From Curtobacterium sp. UNCCL20 (lineage in GTDB: Bacteria > Actinomycetota > Actinomycetes > Actinomycetales > Microbacteriaceae): 64,000 nucleotides of DNA. Made by a program: the position numbers and the translations under genes. The notes under the pieces are model-generated. The model had not been told where the DNA came from. It searched no databases and saw nothing but the letters and a program-made list of their open reading frames with translations. Below, in pieces: positions 34,818 to 43,061 of the stretch. The stretch covers positions 975,378-1,039,377 of the forward strand of contig NZ_FNKG01000001.1 of the NCBI RefSeq assembly GCF_900101675.1, given 5' to 3'. Positions within the stretch are counted from its first letter, which is position 1; every line of letters begins with the position of its first letter.

Positions 34818-35513
34818 ATGCACGTGATCCTGGTGCCCGGCTTCTGGCTCGATGCGAGCGCGTGGGACGACGTCGCCCCCGTGCTCCGCGCAGCGGGTCA
34901 CTCGGTCGAGGCAGTCACCCGTGACGGCGACACCCTCGACGAGCAGGTCGCAGCCCTCGTCGAGAAGCTCGACGACGTCGCCACCCCCGAGGAACCGGTG
35001 GTCCTCGCCGGCCACTCCGGGGCCGGACCGATCGCCTACATGGCGGCCGACCAGCGCCCCTCGCTCGTCGCGCACCTGCTGTACGTCGACACGTTCCCCG
35101 GTCCCGAGGGCGGGTGCGTCAACGACGAGCTGCCGGTCGTCGACGGCACGGTCCCGCTGCCCTCGTGGGACGTCTGGGAGCCGGCGACCCTCCGCGGCAT
35201 GACGCCGGAACTGCGCGAGGCGTTCGAGCACCGAGCAATCCCGGAGCCGGCCTCGGTGCCGTCCGACCGGTTCCACTACTCCGACGCCGCGCGGCACACG
35301 ATCCCGGCGACGATCATCACGTGCGAGATCCCCGCGACGGACCTCGCGACGATGGTCGCCGACCACCAGACCTGGGCGGCCGAACTCGTGGCGACCGAGG
35401 ACCTCTCGATCGTCGGGCTCGACACCGGGCACTGGCCGATGTTCACGGCGCCGGAGCAGCTCGGCGAGCTGATGGTGCAGGCGCTCACGCCGAAGCCGAC
35501 CGAAGCGCCGTAG
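34818..35513 (+). CDS. Alpha/beta-hydrolase
   Basis: A 231-residue compact hydrolase of the esterase-like group: oxyanion-hole region LVPGFWLDASAWD, nucleophile elbow AGHSGAG, and late His in DTGHWPMF. TAGCGT (34805-34810, overlapping the zur stop) lies seven bases before the ATG, suggesting a leaderless transcript of its own. Substrate unknown; no lid domain is evident. Confidence 0.75.
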   Translation: MHVILVPGFWLDASAWDDVAPVLRAAGHSVEAVTRDGDTLDEQVAALVEKLDDVATPEEPVVLAGHSGAGPIAYMAADQRPSLVAHLLYVDTFPGPEGGCVNDELPVVDGTVPLPSWDVWEPATLRGMTPELREAFEHRAIPEPASVPSDRFHYSDAARHTIPATIITCEIPATDLATMVADHQTWAAELVATEDLSIVGLDTGHWPMFTAPEQLGELMVQALTPKPTEAP

Positions 35514-35545
35514 GGTCCCGGCATCGCCGGGGTAGCCTCCGCCCC

Positions 35546-37003
35546 GTGGACCTCGCAGCCTGGACCCAGTGGGCCGGCGCGTCCGAGTACGACGTCGCCC
35601 GGTTCGTCCTGCAGCGCGGCGTCGCGGCGATCGCCTGCCTGGCGTTCCTCTCCGCCATCGCGCAGTTCCCAGCACTCGTGGGGGAGCACGGGCTCCTGCC
35701 GGTCCCGCGCTTCATGCAGCGTCCGTACGCGCAGCGGCTGCCGGTGGTCTGGCGCTGGTGGCGGTACACGGACCGGCGGCTCCGGGTGCTGGCCGGCGGG
35801 GGAGCGGTGGTCTCGTTCACGCTCGTCGTCGGCTTGCCGCAGCGTGCGCCGTGGTGGGTGCCGATGCTCTGCTTCCTGGCGCTGTGGCTCGCGTACCTGT
35901 CGATCTCCGACGTCGGACAGACCTTCTGGGCGTTCGGGTGGGAGTCCCTCCTCGTCGAGGCGCTCTGCACGGTGGCGTTCCTCGGATCGGACGACGTCGC
36001 CCCGCCGATCGTGGTGTTCGTCGCGCTCCGGTGGCTCGTGTTCCGCCTGGAGTTCGGCGCCGGGATGATCAAGATGCGCGGGGACCGGAGCTGGCGGGAC
36101 CTCACCGCGCTGTACTACCACCACGAGACGCAGCCGATGCCGAACCCGGTCTCGCGGACGGCGCACCTGCTGCCCCGGCCGGTGCACCGGTTCGAGACGC
36201 TCGGCAGCCACTTCGTCCAACTCGTCGTGCCGTTCTTCCTGTTCGCCCCGCAGCCGGTGGCCTCGGTCGCGGCGGGCCTCGTCCTGCTGACGCAGCTGTG
36301 GCTCGTGGTGTCGGGCAACTTCGCGTGGCTGAACTGGATCACGCTCGTGCTGACCTTCGCCGCGGTCGACGATCGTTCGGTGGCGACGGTGCTGCCGTGG
36401 CTGGAGCCTGTGGTCACGGACGGCCCGACGGCGACCCCGGTGTCGTTCGTCGCGGTGACGGTGGCGGTCGGTCTGCTGCTCGCGTGGCTGTCGTGGCCGG
36501 CCGCGAAGAACCTGGTGTCCCGGCGACAGCTCATGAACGCGTCGTTCAACCGGTGGCACCTGGCGAACGCGTACGGGGCGTTCGGCAGCGTGACGCAGCA
36601 GCGGGACGAGGTCATCGTCGAGGGGACGACGGCCGAGGTCCCGTTCGAGGAGGACTGGCGGCCGTACGAGTTCCGCGGCAAGCCCGGCGACCCGCGTCGC
36701 CGTCCGGCGCAGTTCGCCCCCTACCACCTGCGGCTCGACTGGCTGATGTGGTTCCTCGCACTCGGTGTGGACGACCGGTGGTTCCGCGTCTTCGTGCTGC
36801 GGCTGCTCGAAGCGGATCGGCCGACGCTGCGGCTGCTGGCGCACGACCCGTTCGACGGCGAACGGCCGCGGTGGGTGCGGGCGCGGGTGTTCCGCTACCG
36901 GTTCGCGACCCGGGCCGAGCGCCGCGAGACGGGGCTGTACTGGATCCGGCACGAAGTGTCCCTGCTGCTGTCGCCGGTGGCGCTGCCGGAACGGCGGGGG
37001 TGA
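35546..37003 (+). CDS. Lipase maturation factor family membrane protein
   Basis: A 485-residue membrane protein like vertebrate LMF1 and its actinobacterial homologues: a first helix after VARFVLQRGVAAIACLAFL, the conserved FEFGAGMIKMRGDRSWRDLTALYYHHETQPMPNP-type region (here beginning RLEFGAGMIKMRGD), and a C-terminal W/R-rich domain (FEEDWRPYEFRGKPGDP, APYHLRLDWLMWF). GTG 35546 sits seven bases after TAGCCT. Bacterial function is unknown; protein or lipid maturation at the membrane is inference. Confidence 0.82.
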   Translation: MDLAAWTQWAGASEYDVARFVLQRGVAAIACLAFLSAIAQFPALVGEHGLLPVPRFMQRPYAQRLPVVWRWWRYTDRRLRVLAGGGAVVSFTLVVGLPQRAPWWVPMLCFLALWLAYLSISDVGQTFWAFGWESLLVEALCTVAFLGSDDVAPPIVVFVALRWLVFRLEFGAGMIKMRGDRSWRDLTALYYHHETQPMPNPVSRTAHLLPRPVHRFETLGSHFVQLVVPFFLFAPQPVASVAAGLVLLTQLWLVVSGNFAWLNWITLVLTFAAVDDRSVATVLPWLEPVVTDGPTATPVSFVAVTVAVGLLLAWLSWPAAKNLVSRRQLMNASFNRWHLANAYGAFGSVTQQRDEVIVEGTTAEVPFEEDWRPYEFRGKPGDPRRRPAQFAPYHLRLDWLMWFLALGVDDRWFRVFVLRLLEADRPTLRLLAHDPFDGERPRWVRARVFRYRFATRAERRETGLYWIRHEVSLLLSPVALPERRG

Positions 37004-37050
37004 GCGGGACCACCTGCGGAGCGGCGGGGGTGAGCGGGACCACCTGCGGA
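36991..37050 (+). repeat. Tandem 30-base duplication across the stop codon
   Basis: Two adjoining 30-base units (36991-37020 and 37021-37050) identical at 29 of 30 bases. Each contains GGGGGTGAGCGGGACC, so the stop region of the LMF-like gene is copied. It looks like a recent slippage or unequal-exchange event. Confidence 0.75.
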
Positions 37051-37102
37051 ACGTCGGCCGCGCGACGGCGCCGACCCGAGCCTCCAGGCTGACGGGCCCG
37101 GC

Positions 37103-37131
37103 TTGCGACACGCCCGGTCGTCGCGTAACGT
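37103..37131 (+). promoter_or_regulatory. Promoter of the rpmB-rpmG-rpsN operon
   Basis: TTGCGA (37103-37108) and TAACGT (37126-37131) with a 17-base spacer. Transcription from here gives a leader of about 218 bases before rpmB, with no open gene in it. TGCGGCCGATCGGTCGCA (37318-37335) forms a near-perfect hairpin just ahead of the strong CAGGAGG ribosome-binding site. Confidence 0.6.
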
Positions 37132-37355
37132 AGGTCCCTGGTCCTCTGCGTTCGCGCGTGGGACCCGTTGTTCCAAGCCCTCCGACCGTCGCGAACGCCG
37201 CGGTCGCGCGGTGCTCACGTCTCCTTCGACAGGGGTCGCGGGTCTGGGCGGCGCGCACAACCCCCTCGCACCACCATCCGTGGTCGTGCGCGTGCGTGCC
37301 AGGCAAGTGAACTTGGGTGCGGCCGATCGGTCGCACGGTACCTCAGGAGGAAACC

Positions 37356-37592
37356 ATGGCAGCAGTGTGCCAGGTGACCGGAGCCACCCCCGGCTTCGGA
37401 CACAACATCTCGCACTCGCACCGCCGGACGAAGCGTCGCTTCGACCCGAACGTGCAGAAGAAGACGTACTACGTGCCCTCGCTTCGTCGTAACGTCACGC
37501 TCACGCTCAGCGCAAAGGGCATCAAGGTGATCGACGCACGCGGCATCGAGTCCGTCGTCAAGGATCTCCTCGCCCGTGGGGAGAAGATCTGA
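37356..37592 (+). CDS. rpmB: Ribosomal protein L28
   Basis: A 78-residue L28 ([31 protein letters not shown] and [13 protein letters not shown]). Part of the large subunit. It has one Cys only and lacks paired CXXC zinc ligands, so it is a zinc-free form. TCAGGAGG precedes the ATG and the stop overlaps rpmG. The long leader upstream is a candidate for autogenous control. Confidence 0.95.
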   Translation: MAAVCQVTGATPGFGHNISHSHRRTKRRFDPNVQKKTYYVPSLRRNVTLTLSAKGIKVIDARGIESVVKDLLARGEKI

Positions 37593-37762
37593 TGGCCAAG
37601 AAGGGTCAGGACGTTCGTCCGATCATCAAGCTCCGCTCCACGGCGGGCACCGGGTTCACCTACGTGACCAAGAAGAACCGTCGCAACAACCCGGACCGTC
37701 TCGTGCTCAAGAAGTACGACCCGGTGATCCGCAAGCACGTCGACTTCCGTGAGGAGCGCTAA
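37592..37762 (+). CDS. rpmG: Ribosomal protein L33
   Basis: A 56-residue L33 (starts [19 protein letters not shown], ends KHVDFREER). It contains no Cys at all, so it is the zinc-independent type. The ATG overlaps the rpmB stop (TGATG) and rpsN follows two bases after its stop. Part of the large ribosomal subunit near the L1/E-site region. Confidence 0.95.
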   Translation: MAKKGQDVRPIIKLRSTAGTGFTYVTKKNRRNNPDRLVLKKYDPVIRKHVDFREER

Positions 37763-37764
37763 GC

Positions 37765-38070
37765 ATGGCGAAGAAGAGCAAGATCGCGAAGAACAACCAG
37801 CGCGCAGTGATCATCGCGCGCTACGCCGAGCGTCGTCTCGAGCTGAAGAAGGCCCTCGTGGACCCGAACGGCACCGACGAGTCGCGTGAGGCCGCCCGTG
37901 TCGGTCTGCAGAAGCTCCCGCGCGACGCGTCGCCGGTCCGCTACCGCAACCGCGACGCCATCGACGGTCGCCCCCGTGGCCACCTCGGTGAGTTCGGCAT
38001 CAGCCGTGTCCGCTTCCGCGACATGGCCCACCGTGGCGAGCTGCCGGGCATCACGAAGAGCTCCTGGTAA
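37765..38070 (+). CDS. rpsN: Ribosomal protein S14, zinc-independent form
   Basis: A 101-residue S14 of the long, Cys-free type ([73 protein letters not shown]). It belongs to the small-subunit head. In many actinobacteria such Cys-free S14/L33/L28 sets replace zinc-binding paralogues under zinc starvation, but I see no Zur box before this operon. A strong terminator follows. Confidence 0.95.
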   Translation: MAKKSKIAKNNQRAVIIARYAERRLELKKALVDPNGTDESREAARVGLQKLPRDASPVRYRNRDAIDGRPRGHLGEFGISRVRFRDMAHRGELPGITKSSW

Positions 38071-38082
38071 GCACGCACTCCC

Positions 38083-38121
38083 GCGAACGCCCCGTCACCC
38101 CAGTGGTGGCGGGGCGTTCGC
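38083..38121 (+). terminator. Rho-independent-like terminator after rpsN
   Basis: Perfect 12-base arms (GCGAACGCCCCG at 38083-38094 and its complement at 38110-38121), with a smaller CACC/GGTG pair inside, 13 bases after the rpsN stop. Confidence 0.85.
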
Positions 38122-38246
38122 CGTTGTGTCGTCGCTCCTCGCCAGTTCGGGGGACATCTTCGTCACATCGGTCACTTCTGTCCCGCTGATACCCCGACAA
38201 CCCCGGAAATCCGGGCGAGTCGGCAGGTTTCGTCCCTGGTGGCTGG

Positions 38247-38252
38247 TACGTT
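38247..38252 (+). promoter_or_regulatory. -10 box of the HU gene
   Basis: TACGTT, 117 bases ahead of the HU start, is the best -10 in this 298-base gap; no convincing -35 is seen. The remainder of the gap between the rpsN terminator and HU shows no gene. Confidence 0.4.
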
Positions 38253-38368
38253 CGTCTCCGGTTCCGCAGGGCTTCACGTCCGCTGGGACCGAGGCACGGG
38301 GCACCCGCTCCGGGCGCCGGACGACACGTCGTCCGACCGATACTGCACGAAGTCCGAGGAGGACATCC

Positions 38369-38656
38369 ATGGCTGACAAGTCCCTGAACCGCACCGAGCT
38401 CGTCGCTGCCGTCGCCGCTGAGTCCGGCCAGAGCCAGGCCACCGTCAACGGCGTCGTCGACGCGCTCTTCTCCGTCGTCTCGAGCTCGGTTGCCGACGGC
38501 ACCAAGGTCACGATCCCGGGTTGGATCGCCTTCGAGAAGACCCACCGCGCCGCTCGTACCGGCCGCAACCCGCAGACGGGTGACGCCATCGAGATCGCCG
38601 CGAGCGACTCGGTCAAGGTCAGCGCCGGCTCGAAGCTCAAGGCTGCCGTCAAGTAA
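38369..38656 (+). CDS. HU-family nucleoid DNA-binding protein
   Basis: A 95-residue HU/IHF-type protein (NRTELVAAVAAESGQSQATVNGVVDALFSVV, then IPGWIAFEKTHRAARTGRNPQTGD, the DNA-clamping arm with its Pro). It binds and bends DNA as a dimer. The mycobacterial-style Lys/Ala-rich C-terminal extension is absent, so this is the short form. GAGGAGGAC precedes the ATG. It is transcribed alone and followed by a terminator. Confidence 0.92.
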   Translation: MADKSLNRTELVAAVAAESGQSQATVNGVVDALFSVVSSSVADGTKVTIPGWIAFEKTHRAARTGRNPQTGDAIEIAASDSVKVSAGSKLKAAVK

Positions 38657-38675
38657 GACTGCTTCCGCGCACGAG

Positions 38676-38697
38676 AGGGACGGCTTCGGTCGTCCCT
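38676..38697 (+). terminator. Terminator after the HU gene
   Basis: AGGGACG (38676-38682) pairs with CGTCCCT (38691-38697), followed by TTCGTCGTT, one of the few hairpins in the window with a T-rich tail. A repeat half-site GCCTGGAGGCGCG follows at 38727-38739. Confidence 0.75.
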
Positions 38698-38805
38698 TTC
38701 GTCGTTCCCGGGGCCGGTTCTCCACAGCCTGGAGGCGCGACTCCTGTTCCACAGGTCGGTCCGGCGGATTCCGTGGCCGGGTGGGGCAGCGCCTAGGCTT
38801 GACGG

Positions 38806-40752
38806 GTGAATCGGATCGCGCGCATCGCCGGCCCCGCCGTGCTGCTGCTCGTCGGGTTCGTGTCACTCCTCGTCGCACTCGTCATCGGGGGTGGGGCGAA
38901 CGCCGCGCTCATCGCCGACCCCGGTGCACTCGTCCGCTTCGGACTCCCGATCGCCCGGCTCGTCGTCGATCTGTCCGCCGCGGCGGCGATCGGTGGGTTG
39001 GCCCTCGCGACCGTCGGTCTCTCCCGCACAGCGCCCGAGTGGAACCGCGCGATCGACGTCGCTGCCGGTGCCGCCGGTGTGTGGACGGTTGCCTCGGCGG
39101 TCACGACGTTCTTCACCTTCCTCAGCGTCGCCGGGTCGAAGGTCAGCCTCGACGACCAGTTCGGGCAGTCGATGGGGGTGTTCCTCACCGGGACGGACCT
39201 CGGGCTCGCCTGGTTGGTCACCGTCCTCGTCGCGGCGGTCGTCACGGTGCTGTGCTTCGCCGTGCGGTCCCGCGGCATGGTCGCGCTGACCGCCGGGATC
39301 TCGCTGATCGGCCTCCTCCCGCTCGCGCAGCAGGGACACGCTGCGGGCACGGCCAGTCACGACGCCGCGGTCATCGCGCTCGGGCTGCACCTCGTGGGGG
39401 CGGCGCTCTGGGTCGGGGGGCTCGTGCTCCTCGTGCTGCTCCGGCCCGTCATCGCCGGGGATCGGCTGGCACTCGTCGTCGGCCGGTACTCGAGCATCGC
39501 GCTCGGCTGCTTCGTCCTCGTCGCGGTCTCCGGGGTGGCATCGGCGCAGATCCGCGTCGGCGCGTTCTCGAACCTGTTCACGGAGTACGGGGTGCTCGTC
39601 CTCGTGAAGACCGCCGCGATCGTCGCGCTCGGGGTCCTCGGCGTCTTGCAGCGCCGACGCGCGATCCGATCACTCACCGAGGCGCCCGCGCGGCGACGCC
39701 CGTTCTGGACCCTCATCGTGGTGGAGCTCGCCGTGATGGGCGTGGCCAGCGGGTTCGCGGCAGCGCTCGGCCGGACGGCGACGCCGGTGGACCAGATCGC
39801 CCTGAGCAAGACGACCGACCCGTCCCCGGCCGAGATCCTCACGGACGACACCCTGCCGCACGCGCCCGGCACCTGGGGCTGGCTGACGGCGTGGAACATC
39901 GACCTGTTCTGGCTGATGGCGGCGGTGCTGCTCGCCGCGGCGTACGTCGCCGGTGTCGTCCGGCTGCGGCGCGGCGGCGTGCGGTGGCCGGTGGGTCGGA
40001 CGGTCGCCGCCGGGATCGCCCTCGTGTCGCTGGTCGTCGCGACCTCGGGCTCGCTCCACACCTACGACCGCTTCCTCGTCTCCGCGAACGTCGGAGCGCA
40101 CCTGCTGCTCGGGCTCGTCGTGCCGGCGCTCGTCTGGGCAGCGGCGCCCGTGCAGCTCATCCGCGCGGCGGTGCACCCGCGTGACGACGACAGCACCGGT
40201 GTGCGCGAGTGGACCGGCGTCCTGCTCGACAACGCGGCCGTGCGGTACCTGGTCCAGCCGTTCCCGGCGATCGTGTTCCTCGCCGCCCTCTGGTGGGCGT
40301 TCTTCGCGACCGACGCGGTGCACTGGTCCGTGAGCGACTCGACCGGGCGCACGGTGTTCGACGCCGTGTTCCTGCTCGTCGGGTTGCTCGCCGTGCCGAC
40401 GCTGCTGACACCGGTCGCCGCCGGTGCCCGTCGTGCGTCGCTGTCCGCCGCGCTCGTCCGGATCGTCGGCGGGGTGGTCGTCGCCGCCGGACTCGTGTCG
40501 CTCGGCATCGCGATGCGCGGGCCGCTCGGCCTCCTGCAGGCCTCGTGGTTCGGGGCGATGGGACGCACGTGGGGGCCGGATCCCCTCGTCGACCAGGCGC
40601 ACGCCGGGGTCGTGCTCGTGGTGTCCGGTGTCGTGGTCCTGGTGGCCGTCGTCGTCGTGGTGCTGCTGCGCCTGCGGCGTGACCGGGCATCCGCCGCGGT
40701 CGTGACCGGGGAAGCGACCGGCGAACCGACCGTGGGAGCAGGCACACGATGA
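38806..40752 (+). CDS. CopD/CtaG fusion: copper resistance and cytochrome c oxidase assembly membrane protein
   Basis: A 648-residue polytopic protein. The N-terminal half (about 1-330) is CopD-like (GLHLVGAALWVGGLVLLVLLRPVIAG), the C-terminal half (about 360-620) is CtaG/caa3-assembly-like (TSGSLHTYDRFLVSANVGAHLLLGLVVPALVWAAAP, DAVHWS, DQAHAGVVLVV with His ligands). It probably moves copper for oxidase assembly or detoxification. TAGGCT lies six bases before the GTG, so leaderless. The stop overlaps the helicase start (ATGA). Confidence 0.85.
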   Translation: MNRIARIAGPAVLLLVGFVSLLVALVIGGGANAALIADPGALVRFGLPIARLVVDLSAAAAIGGLALATVGLSRTAPEWNRAIDVAAGAAGVWTVASAVTTFFTFLSVAGSKVSLDDQFGQSMGVFLTGTDLGLAWLVTVLVAAVVTVLCFAVRSRGMVALTAGISLIGLLPLAQQGHAAGTASHDAAVIALGLHLVGAALWVGGLVLLVLLRPVIAGDRLALVVGRYSSIALGCFVLVAVSGVASAQIRVGAFSNLFTEYGVLVLVKTAAIVALGVLGVLQRRRAIRSLTEAPARRRPFWTLIVVELAVMGVASGFAAALGRTATPVDQIALSKTTDPSPAEILTDDTLPHAPGTWGWLTAWNIDLFWLMAAVLLAAAYVAGVVRLRRGGVRWPVGRTVAAGIALVSLVVATSGSLHTYDRFLVSANVGAHLLLGLVVPALVWAAAPVQLIRAAVHPRDDDSTGVREWTGVLLDNAAVRYLVQPFPAIVFLAALWWAFFATDAVHWSVSDSTGRTVFDAVFLLVGLLAVPTLLTPVAAGARRASLSAALVRIVGGVVVAAGLVSLGIAMRGPLGLLQASWFGAMGRTWGPDPLVDQAHAGVVLVVSGVVVLVAVVVVVLLRLRRDRASAAVVTGEATGEPTVGAGTR

Positions 40753-42068
40753 GCGTCGAGCTCAGCGCCGAACAGCGCGCGGTCTTCGAGTACATCGAGC
40801 ACACGCGCGACCACGTCTTCATCACGGGGCGTGCGGGCACCGGTAAGTCGACCCTCCTGAACCACCTGTCGTGGAACACCGAGAAGCAGGTCGTCATCTG
40901 CGCGCCGACCGGTGTCGCCGCGCTCAACGTCGGCGGGCAGACGATCCACTCGCTGTTCCGGCTGCCGATCGGGCTCATCGCGGACGCCGAGCTCCGACAG
41001 GGGCCGGAGACCCGCAAGCTCCTCAACACGATCGACACCCTCGTGATCGACGAGGTCTCGATGGTGAACGCCGACCTCCTCGACGCGATGGACCGGTCGC
41101 TGCGGAAGGCCCGCGGGCGGCAGTTCGAGGCGTTCGGCGGCGTGCAGGTCGTGATGTTCGGCGACCCGTACCAGCTGCCGCCGGTGCCGGGCGACGGCGA
41201 CGAGCGCGCCTACTTCACCGACCACTACCGGTCGATGTGGTTCTTCGACGCGAAGGTCTGGCTCGAGGCGGAACTCAACATCATCGAGCTCGCCACCGTC
41301 CACCGGCAGCGCGACGACGCGTTCGCCGCCATGCTCACGGCTGTGCGGCACGGGCGGGTGACCGCTGACGTCGCGGGACAGCTGAACGCCGCCGGAGCCC
41401 GGCCGGCCCCCGACGACGCCATCACGCTCGCGACCCGGAACGACACGGTGGCGCGGATCAACAAGGCGGCGCTGGAACGGCTGCCCGGCAAGCTGAAGAC
41501 CGCGCGCGCCGATGTGAACGGCGACTTCGGCGGACGGAACTTCCCCGCGGACGAGGCCCTCGAACTCAAGCCCGGTGCGCAGGTGATGTTCCTGCGGAAC
41601 GACCCCGACCAGCGCTGGGTCAACGGCACGCTCGGCAAGGTGACGAGCATCCGCGACACCGTGTGGGTGGACGTCGACGGGGAGACCTTCGAGGTCCAGC
41701 CGTCCGTGTGGGAGAAGTTCAAGTACTCCTACGACCCGGACAAGAAGGAACTCAAGAAGGACACCGTCGGGGAGTTCCAGCAGTTCCCGCTCCGCCTGGC
41801 CTGGGCCGTGACGATCCACAAGTCGCAGGGCAGCACCTACGACCGTGCCGTGGTGGACCTCGGCAACCGGGTGTTCAGCGCCGGGCAGACGTACGTCGCG
41901 TTGTCTCGGCTGACCTCGCTCGAGGGGCTCTACCTGACCCGGCCGCTGCGCCCGCAGGACATCATCGTGGACCTCGACGTCCGGCGCTTCATGTCCGAGG
42001 CGCCCCGGGTCGTGGCGACCGAGCTCGAGGCTGCGCCGGCCCCCTCGGCTGCCGACGACGACGCCTGA
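40749..42068 (+). CDS. Pif1/RecD-like DNA helicase
   Basis: A 439-residue SF1B-type ATPase: Walker A TGRAGTGKST (about residues 26-35), TGVAALNVGGQTIHSLF motif Ia, Walker B IDEVSMVNADLLD, GDPYQLPPV motif III, and the C-terminal TIHKSQGSTYDRAVVDLG and YVALSRLTSLEGLYL motifs V-VI. It unwinds DNA 5' to 3' in related enzymes. Coupling to the copper protein gene is probably only positional. Confidence 0.88.
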   Translation: MSVELSAEQRAVFEYIEHTRDHVFITGRAGTGKSTLLNHLSWNTEKQVVICAPTGVAALNVGGQTIHSLFRLPIGLIADAELRQGPETRKLLNTIDTLVIDEVSMVNADLLDAMDRSLRKARGRQFEAFGGVQVVMFGDPYQLPPVPGDGDERAYFTDHYRSMWFFDAKVWLEAELNIIELATVHRQRDDAFAAMLTAVRHGRVTADVAGQLNAAGARPAPDDAITLATRNDTVARINKAALERLPGKLKTARADVNGDFGGRNFPADEALELKPGAQVMFLRNDPDQRWVNGTLGKVTSIRDTVWVDVDGETFEVQPSVWEKFKYSYDPDKKELKKDTVGEFQQFPLRLAWAVTIHKSQGSTYDRAVVDLGNRVFSAGQTYVALSRLTSLEGLYLTRPLRPQDIIVDLDVRRFMSEAPRVVATELEAAPAPSAADDDA

Positions 42069-42090
42069 CGACGCGGACGCCTGAGCGGTC

Positions 42091-42264
42091 GCCGACGCCG
42101 AGCGGGTGCCGACGCCGAGCGCACGGTGCGAGGTTCGACACGTGGTGCAGCGTTCGTCGTCCGGTGCGACGCTGCAGTCTCGCACCGGACCGTCATCCTC
42201 GCACCAAGCGCGAAGCTCGCACGGTGCGTGATGCTCGCCCGTCCCGCGAAGCTCGCACGGTGCG
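42091..42264. repeat. Intergenic array of GGTGCGA/TCGCACC elements
   Basis: The 270-base gap between convergent genes holds no gene but many short repeats: GCCGACGCCGAGCG twice (42091, 42108), GGTGCGA at 42125 and 42163, TCGCACC at 42180 and 42199, and an exact 19-base repeat GCGAAGCTCGCACGGTGCG at 42210-42228 and 42246-42264. The 42163/42180 pair can form a hairpin. Confidence 0.65.
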
Positions 42265-42284
42265 CCCCCGCGGCGCGAAGACGA

Positions 42285-42321
42285 CGACGCCCCGCCGGCC
42301 ACGAGGGCAGACGGGGCGTCG
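42285..42321. terminator. Terminator hairpin before the DUF4383 gene 3' end
   Basis: CGACGCCCCG (42285-42294) pairs with CGGGGCGTCG (42312-42321). It lies between the convergent helicase and DUF4383 genes. Confidence 0.65.
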
Positions 42322-42337
42322 GGACGTGCAGCGCGGG

Positions 42338-42790
42338 TCAGACCCGGGCGTGCTCGGCACGGAGCGCGCGGATGTTCTCCTTGTCGGCGCCGAACGCGGT
42401 GAGGAGCAGGATCACACCGACGATCGCGTGGAACACGTTGTCCGTGGTGTTGAGCGCGAAGATGTTCGCCGAGGTGTTGCCGAACACGAATCCGTACAGG
42501 GCGAGGACCACCAGGACGACTCCGACCAGGGTGTTGCCGTTCCGGGAGCCGATCGTGGTGCCGAGGCCCGTGATCAGCAGGACCGCGGCGAGCATCACCC
42601 AGATGAGCGCGAGCGGCGGGTTCACTCCGAACGCGTTCCAGAGCATCCCGCCCTGGCGGCTGAAGAAGCCCGGGTCGCCGTCGGCCGCGAAGAAGAAGCC
42701 GAGGATGCCCCACACGAAGAGGACCGCGCCCACGGTCAGCGCGAGCCCACGGTTCGGGGAAGCGGTGATGCTCGGTTCCTTGACTGCCAC
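42338..42790 (-). CDS. DUF4383-type membrane protein
   Basis: A 150-residue four-helix membrane protein with the DUF4383 pattern (SPNRGLALTVGAVLFVWGILGFF, NTTDNVFHAIVGVILLLTAF). GTG 42790 is chosen because GAGGAGG lies eight bases upstream; reading further back would run into the promoter and start of the divergent PAP2 gene. Function unknown. The 271-base divergent gap (42791-43061) shows no other gene; a TATCGT at 42971-42976 may serve the PAP2 gene. Confidence 0.7.
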   Translation of the reverse strand: MAVKEPSITASPNRGLALTVGAVLFVWGILGFFFAADGDPGFFSRQGGMLWNAFGVNPPLALIWVMLAAVLLITGLGTTIGSRNGNTLVGVVLVVLALYGFVFGNTSANIFALNTTDNVFHAIVGVILLLTAFGADKENIRALRAEHARV

Positions 42791-43061
42791 TTCGGTTTCC
42801 TCCTCGTACGCAGCCGACGCGGCGTGCGTCGGTCCGGCGGTGTGCGTGCCGGCGACCTGCGTCCCGGCGACGCGCGCGGGTGCGTTCACCGGCGCGCGGC
42901 CGTTCGGCTGGCTGCCGGATCCGTGGGTCGTCGACCCGCGGTTCCCAGCCTCCGACCGGCGGTCCAACGGTATCGTGTCGGACCCCGACCGTCCGAATCG
43001 CACGCGCGTGACCAGTCGTGTGACGAGACCGGCGACCAGCGCCCCGAGGAGGATCAGCCCG

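Noticed and set aside
37103..37355. Zur box before rpmB
   Set aside because: No TGAtAATcgTTaTCA-like sequence is visible; the palindrome near the ribosome-binding site is GC-only and of a different type.
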